Source: Clostridium frigidicarnis (GTDB lineage Bacteria > Bacillota > Clostridia > Clostridiales > Clostridiaceae). Taken from it: 46,191 nucleotides of DNA. The position numbers and the translations under genes are program-made. The notes below the pieces were generated by a model. The model saw nothing but the letters and a program-made list of their open reading frames with translations. It was not told where the DNA came from and did not search any database. Shown piece by piece: positions 42,353 through 46,191 of the stretch (the stretch's first letter is position 1; each line of letters begins with the position of its first letter). The stretch covers positions 1 to 46,191 of the forward strand of contig NZ_FOKI01000028.1 in the NCBI RefSeq assembly GCF_900111985.1. Reading direction: 5' to 3'.

Positions 42353-42985
42353 ATGATTAATGATGGTATTATTATAAAGGGGAACAAAGAAGGATTAAAT
42401 GCAGTTATTAGGCTAGACCAATATAGAGACCTTGACGATGCAATTGATGCTTTAATAAATAAACTTTCAAAGGGAAAACAGTTTTATAAAGGATGTAGCC
42501 TTAAAATAACTACTGATTTAAAATATTTAAGTCATAGAGATAAAAGAAGATTAGAGCATGTATTATTTGAAGAATTTCTTATAAAAGAATGCATTTATGA
42601 AAATAGCGATGAAAAGGATAATAAAACTTTTAATGGAATATATGAAGGAAGAACGAAATTTATAAGAAAAACAGTAAGAAGTGGTCAGTGCATTTCTTAT
42701 CCAGGGAATATAGTAATAATTGGGGATATTAATTCTGGTGCAGAAGTTTATGCTGGTGGTAATATAATAGTTTTAGGTGCAGTGAAGGGAAATGTACATG
42801 CTGGGAGTAGTGGTAATTACAAATCCATAATAGCAGCATTTTCTTTAGAACCTCAAATTCTTGAAATAGCAACTTTGCTTACTATTTCACCAGATGATGG
42901 AGAAAAACCTCTTTATCCAGAAGTAGCTAAGGTAAAGGATGGAGCTATTATTGTTGAACCATATTTAGTTAACAAATATATTTAG
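42353..42985 (+). CDS. minC: Septum site-determining protein MinC
   Basis: This 210-residue inhibitor of FtsZ ring assembly has an N-terminal domain ([15 protein letters not shown]) and a C-terminal right-handed beta-helix with the turn pattern [23 protein letters not shown], shown here across its two halves ([10 protein letters not shown] and AEVYAGGN). It is recruited to the membrane by MinD, encoded 21 bases downstream. Confidence 0.94.
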   Translation: MINDGIIIKGNKEGLNAVIRLDQYRDLDDAIDALINKLSKGKQFYKGCSLKITTDLKYLSHRDKRRLEHVLFEEFLIKECIYENSDEKDNKTFNGIYEGRTKFIRKTVRSGQCISYPGNIVIIGDINSGAEVYAGGNIIVLGAVKGNVHAGSSGNYKSIIAAFSLEPQILEIATLLTISPDDGEKPLYPEVAKVKDGAIIVEPYLVNKYI

Positions 42986-43006
42986 AAGTGTGGAGGTAAG
43001 AATTAA

Positions 43007-43804
43007 ATGGGTGAGTCTATTGTTATAACTTCAGGTAAGGGCGGAGTAGGAAAAACTACTACTACAGCTAATATAGGAACTGCGCTTGCATCTTTAGGTA
43101 AGAAAGTGGTTGTTGTGGACGGAGATACAGGGCTTAGAAACTTAGATGTTTTAATGGGTCTTGAAAATAGAATTGTGTATACGGTGTTAGATGTTTTAGA
43201 GGATAGATGCAGATTAAAACAGGCTCTTATAAAGGATAAACGTTTTAATGATTTATGTTTATTACCAACAGCTCAAACAAGAGATAAAAATGATATATCT
43301 CCTGAGCAAATGTTGACGCTTATATTAGAATTAAAAAAAGATTTTGATTATGTTATAATAGATTGTCCAGCAGGAATAGAGCAAGGGTTTGAAAATGCAA
43401 TTATAGGAGCTGATAGAGCTATAATTGTAGTTAACCCTGAAGTAACATCTGTAAGAGATGCAGATAGGGTTATAGGAAAGTTAGATGCTAAAGGTTTAGA
43501 AAATCATCAACTAGTTATAAATAGGTTAAACTATGACATGACTCAAAAGGGTGAAATGCTAGATATTTCGGATATAGTTGAAATTTTATCAGTAAAGTTA
43601 CTTGGGGTAGTTCCTGACGATAGAGATATAACTATTTCTACAAATAGAGGGGAACCTGTAGTTTTAAACGATAAGGCTAAAAGTGGAGAAGCATTTAGAA
43701 ATGTAGCAAGAAGAATATTGGGGGAAGAAATCCCTCTTATGAAGTTTGAAAGTGAAAATGATGGATTTTTTAATTCTTTAAAAAAATTATTTAAATTAAA
43801 ATAG
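43007..43804 (+). CDS. minD: Septum site-determining ATPase MinD
   Basis: This 265-residue ParA-like ATPase has the deviant Walker A motif SGKGGVGKTTTTANIG near residue 10, VVVDGDTGLRNLDVL (switch I) and VIIDCPAGIEQG (Walker B). The C-terminal amphipathic helix (SLKKLFKLK) binds membrane. It activates MinC and is released by MinE, encoded 13 bases downstream. Confidence 0.96.
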   Translation: MGESIVITSGKGGVGKTTTTANIGTALASLGKKVVVVDGDTGLRNLDVLMGLENRIVYTVLDVLEDRCRLKQALIKDKRFNDLCLLPTAQTRDKNDISPEQMLTLILELKKDFDYVIIDCPAGIEQGFENAIIGADRAIIVVNPEVTSVRDADRVIGKLDAKGLENHQLVINRLNYDMTQKGEMLDISDIVEILSVKLLGVVPDDRDITISTNRGEPVVLNDKAKSGEAFRNVARRILGEEIPLMKFESENDGFFNSLKKLFKLK

Positions 43805-43817
43805 GAGGTATCTACTT

Positions 43818-44078
43818 ATGGAATTATTTAAGAGAATTACCTCTAAAAATGGTTCTAAAAAGACTGCTAAAGATAGACTAAAACTTATATTGATTCATGA
43901 CAGAGGAGATATACCTACAGAGGTTATAGAAAAGATAAGATGTGAAGTATTAGAGGTAATTTCAAAGTATGTAGACATAGATAATGAAGATGTCGAAATA
44001 GCTATAAGTAGAAGTAGCGAAGAGAGTGGAGCTACACCTGCACTTATTGCTAATATTCCTATAAAAAACATTAAGTAA
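43818..44078 (+). CDS. minE: Cell division topological specificity factor MinE
   Basis: 86 residues: an anti-MinCD segment with the family core KDRLKLILIHDRG followed by the dimerisation domain (EVLEVISKYVDI). MinE stimulates MinD ATPase. Clostridia often have MinE (unlike Bacillus, which uses DivIVA/MinJ). The ATG has an AGGAGG site that overlaps the minD stop. Confidence 0.92.
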   Translation: MELFKRITSKNGSKKTAKDRLKLILIHDRGDIPTEVIEKIRCEVLEVISKYVDIDNEDVEIAISRSSEESGATPALIANIPIKNIK

Positions 44079-44340
44079 TACTTAATTTTAGATAGAATTA
44101 TTCTTAAAATGAATACATTACTATAGCTAAAGATTATAAGAACTTATCCAAGAGTTTATAAATGCTTATTTTTAACTTAAAAGGTTTGGATATTAGTAAT
44201 GATGGCTACAGGATAAAAGAAAAACAGAAGAATAAAATATTAAGAGATATTGCTTTCTCCACAGTTAGTTAATACCTTGTAAAGTTTTATGTAATTAATG
44301 TATTTTATACTATGAGATGAAATTGAGTGGAGGGAGAAAA
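44079..44340. other. Gap between minE and rodA with a possible gene remnant
   Basis: ATG at 44162 opens a 36-codon frame to TAA at 44270-44272 with coding-like residues (NLKGLDISNDGYRIKEKQKN). There is no clear ribosome binding site. It may be a small gene or the end of a decayed one. Otherwise the gap is AT-rich and featureless; GGAGGGAG at its end serves rodA. Confidence 0.35.
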
Positions 44341-45441
44341 GTGCTTAAAAAGTTAAAATTAGATTCAAGATTATTAAAGGAACTAGATTTTGGAATTTTA
44401 ATAATTTCAATAATTATATTAGCATTTGGAATGTTAAACATATATCTTGCAAGTGGTATATCAAATATAACAAGGCAAATAGCATGGATTGGAATAAGTT
44501 TAGGTGTAGTTTATGTGTTAATACTTATAGATTATAGTTTAATAAAAAATGCAGTTCCTGTGTTTTATTGGGCCACGGTAGCATCGCTTATTTTTACAAG
44601 ATATTTTGGGGTTGTGGTAAATGGTGCAAGAGGATGGCTTAGATTTGGGCCACTTTCTGTACAACCAGCAGAATTTGCAAAGCTAGCTATAATTTTAATG
44701 GTAGCTAAGAAGTTAGATGATATGGATGGTAACATAAATGATGTTAAAAACTTTTTAATATTAGCTATTTATGCAGGAATACCAATGCTTATAATAGTAT
44801 TACAGCCAGATATGGGTCTTACTATGATTTGCTTCTTTATTGTACTAGGAATGTTTTTTGTGGCAGGACTAGATATGAAGGTAATAGTTGGTGGATTTAT
44901 GTCGATTATCACCCTTGTTGCTATTGTTTGGAATTCACCACTTATGCAACCTCACTGGAAAAAGAGACTATTATCTTTTATAAGTCCAGGAGCAGATGAA
45001 CTAGGAATAGGACTTCAATTAAAACAATCAATGATAGGTATAGGATCAGGTGGAGTATATGGAATAGGACCTACAACGGGAAGTTATGTGTCACAGTTTG
45101 TTCCTGAAAGTCAAACAGACTTTATATATGCGATTATTGGAGAACATTGGGGCATTATTGGAGGAATATTTTTATTGCTTTTATATGGAATAATACTATA
45201 TAGAGTAATAAATATAGGCAACAGTTCTAAGGATGTATTTGGTAGTATGATTTGTGCTGGTTTTATATCAACATGGATATTTTCCATATTACAAAATATA
45301 GGTATGACAATAGGTTTAATGCCTATAACAGGAATAACTCTTCCATTTATAAGTTATGGAGGAAGTGCTGTTTTAACAAACTACATGGCTTTAGCTCTTG
45401 TTCTTAATGTGGGGATGAGGCGTAAAAAAATAAACTTTTAA
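44341..45441 (+). CDS. rodA: SEDS-family glycosyltransferase RodA
   Basis: This 366-residue polymerase of peptidoglycan has about ten membrane segments. SEDS motifs are GARGWLRFGPLSVQPAEFAK, the catalytic-site region LQPDMGLTMI and ITLPFISYGGSA near the end. The GTG at 44341 is preferred: GGAGGGAG lies just before it, whereas the ATG at 44317 has no site. It pairs functionally with the PBP2 gene upstream. Confidence 0.94.
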   Translation: MLKKLKLDSRLLKELDFGILIISIIILAFGMLNIYLASGISNITRQIAWIGISLGVVYVLILIDYSLIKNAVPVFYWATVASLIFTRYFGVVVNGARGWLRFGPLSVQPAEFAKLAIILMVAKKLDDMDGNINDVKNFLILAIYAGIPMLIIVLQPDMGLTMICFFIVLGMFFVAGLDMKVIVGGFMSIITLVAIVWNSPLMQPHWKKRLLSFISPGADELGIGLQLKQSMIGIGSGGVYGIGPTTGSYVSQFVPESQTDFIYAIIGEHWGIIGGIFLLLLYGIILYRVINIGNSSKDVFGSMICAGFISTWIFSILQNIGMTIGLMPITGITLPFISYGGSAVLTNYMALALVLNVGMRRKKINF

Positions 45442-45460
45442 AAAGTAGGGGTGGATTTTA

Positions 45461-45832
45461 GTGAGGATAGCTTTAATAGCTCATGACAAAAAGAAAGATG
45501 ATATGATTGATTTTGTAAAAAGATACAAAGAAGTCTTTAAGGAACATGAGCTCGTGGGAACTGGGACAACCGGAAGGCTTGTAAGTGAAATTGTGGGAAT
45601 TAAAGTAAAACAGTTTTTATCAGGACCATTAGGTGGGGATCAACAAATTGGTGGAAGAATATCAGAAGGAAAAGTAGATTTGGTTATATTCTTAAGGGAC
45701 CCATTAACATCTCAACCACACGAACCAGATATATCAGCACTACTTAGAGTATGCGATGTTCATTGTGTACCAGTAGCCACTAACCTAGGAAGTGCAGAAG
45801 TGTTTTTAGCTGCATTAAAAAAAAGAGATTAA
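45461..45832 (+). CDS. mgsA: Methylglyoxal synthase
   Basis: This 123-residue cytoplasmic enzyme makes methylglyoxal from dihydroxyacetone phosphate. The phosphate site is GTGTTGRL, the catalytic Asp is in [10 protein letters not shown], and [14 protein letters not shown] is the following block. GTG start with GGGGTGG upstream. It follows rodA by 19 bases, as in other clostridia, and ends the cluster at a terminator. It is metabolically linked to the DHAP-producing aldolase elsewhere in the window only in a general way. Confidence 0.95.
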   Translation: MRIALIAHDKKKDDMIDFVKRYKEVFKEHELVGTGTTGRLVSEIVGIKVKQFLSGPLGGDQQIGGRISEGKVDLVIFLRDPLTSQPHEPDISALLRVCDVHCVPVATNLGSAEVFLAALKKRD

Positions 45833-45833
45833 T

Positions 45834-45868
45834 AAAAAATCCTTTGAAATTTTTCAAAGGATTTTTTT
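45834..45868 (+). terminator. Terminator after mgsA
   Basis: AAATCCTTTGAAA pairs with TTTCAAAGGATTT, followed by a T run. Confidence 0.88.
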
Positions 45869-45882
45869 GTTGTGTAACGAAT

Positions 45883-45903
45883 ACCACGGGCTATGCCCGT
45901 GGT
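45883..45903. repeat. Subterminal hairpin at the left end of an IS200/IS605 element
   Basis: ACCACGGGC (45883-45891), TAT, GCCCGTGGT (45895-45903) is a perfect, GC-rich hairpin in otherwise AT-rich DNA. It is the type that TnpA of IS200/IS605 elements recognises at the left end. The element probably begins a few bases upstream. Confidence 0.75.
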
Positions 45904-45937
45904 TCTAAAAAGCTTATAGCTATGAGTAGAAAAAAGA

Positions 45938-45995
45938 AACCCCCTTTGTTAAACTCAAATTAGGTTCGCCAACCGAAATGAGAACAAAGGAGGTT
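45938..45995 (+). promoter_or_regulatory. Hairpin covering the tnpA ribosome binding site
   Basis: AACCCCCTTTGTT (45938-45950) pairs, one mismatch, with AACAAAGGAGGTT (45983-45995), which contains the AAGGAGG of tnpA. An inner GGTT-CGCC-AACC lies at the tip. In known IS200 elements such a structure blocks translation and keeps transposition low; the same is expected here. Confidence 0.75.
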
Positions 45996-46001
45996 ATCCA
46001 A

Positions 46002-46191
46002 ATGGATACACAAAGTTTAGCACACAGCAAATGGAATTGCAAATATCATATAGTATTCGCACCTAAGTATAGAAGGCAGATTATATATGGAAAGATAAAG
46101 GTTGATATAGGAAAAATATTAAGAAAGCTTTGTGAGTATAAAGGCGTAGAAATAATAGAAGCAAATGCATGTCAGGATCATATACATATGT
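46002..46191 (+). CDS. tnpA: IS200/IS605-type transposase TnpA, N-terminal part, cut by window edge
   Basis: The first 63 residues of a Y1 HUH transposase: SKWNCKYHIVFAPKYRRQII at the N-terminus and the metal-binding HxH in QDHIHM at the edge. The catalytic Tyr lies outside the window. Only one gene can be seen, so whether a tnpB accompanies it is unknown. It inserted directly after the mgsA terminator. Confidence 0.9.
   Translation, partial: MDTQSLAHSKWNCKYHIVFAPKYRRQIIYGKIKVDIGKILRKLCEYKGVEIIEANACQDHIHM

Overview
The window looks like a chromosomal segment of a low-GC, spore-forming anaerobe of the genus Clostridium (sensu stricto). The DNA is strongly AT-rich, most genes have AGGAGG-type ribosome binding sites, and the gene order DUF4321-maf-radC-mreB-mreC-mreD-PBP2-minC-minD-minE-rodA-mgsA is the one known from clostridia. 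The species cannot be fixed from the sequence alone.

Region 1 (1-9.9 kb) is accessory DNA. It opens inside an IS256-type transposase and continues with a complete IS3/IS150-type element. Next come small + strand genes (1.9-4.1 kb) that look like orphan immunity genes of polymorphic toxins: an Im7/Im9-like colicin/pyocin immunity protein, a CPCC cysteine-rich protein, and unrecognised companions. Three short frames (2319-2732, 3087-3350, 4108-4302) are each interrupted by one in-frame stop codon. After these lie a NUDIX hydrolase, a VOC protein, a truncated metallo-beta-lactamase-fold gene, a large AAA-ATPase-like/PD-(D/E)XK protein, the tail of another lost gene, a deleted AAA/DUF4143 ATPase, an SdpI-like protein and a rhodanese lipoprotein. 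A palindromic repeat with AGGCACATT ends occurs here and again further right.

Region 2 (10-34.4 kb) is mostly chromosomal genes: an MgtA-type P-type ATPase; an lrgA/lrgB pair behind a 26-codon leader ORF; the di-iron repair protein Ric with a Crp/Fnr-like palindrome upstream; a thioredoxin-like protein; an exported helical protein next to an OmpR-type two-component system; a VanZ protein; a Cys/Asn/Asp-rich small protein; a methylthioribose / 5-deoxyribose salvage set (mtnK, mtnA, class II aldolase); glutaminase; polA-coaE-lytic transglycosylase; tRNA-Leu(GAG); a CapA-family protein; a protein-kinase-like protein; a structured noncoding RNA that is probably 6S RNA; a sulfurtransferase; a small winged-helix protein; a TVP38/DedA-type membrane protein; and an acetyltransferase-like protein.

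Region 3 (34.5-45.9 kb) is the cell-shape and division cluster: a SPOR-domain membrane protein, DUF4321, Maf, RadC, MreBCD, a long class B PBP2, MinCDE, RodA and methylglyoxal synthase. MreBCD, PBP2 and RodA together form the elongasome, and MinCDE positions the septum. The window ends in the start of an IS200/IS605 element whose transposase ribosome binding site is buried in a hairpin.

The most unusual material is in the accessory left third (the immunity gene array with clustered nonsense codons, and the dispersed palindromes). In the core, the noncoding RNA at 31.4 kb and several leader/operator structures stand out. No intact new defence system or biosynthetic cluster could be demonstrated.
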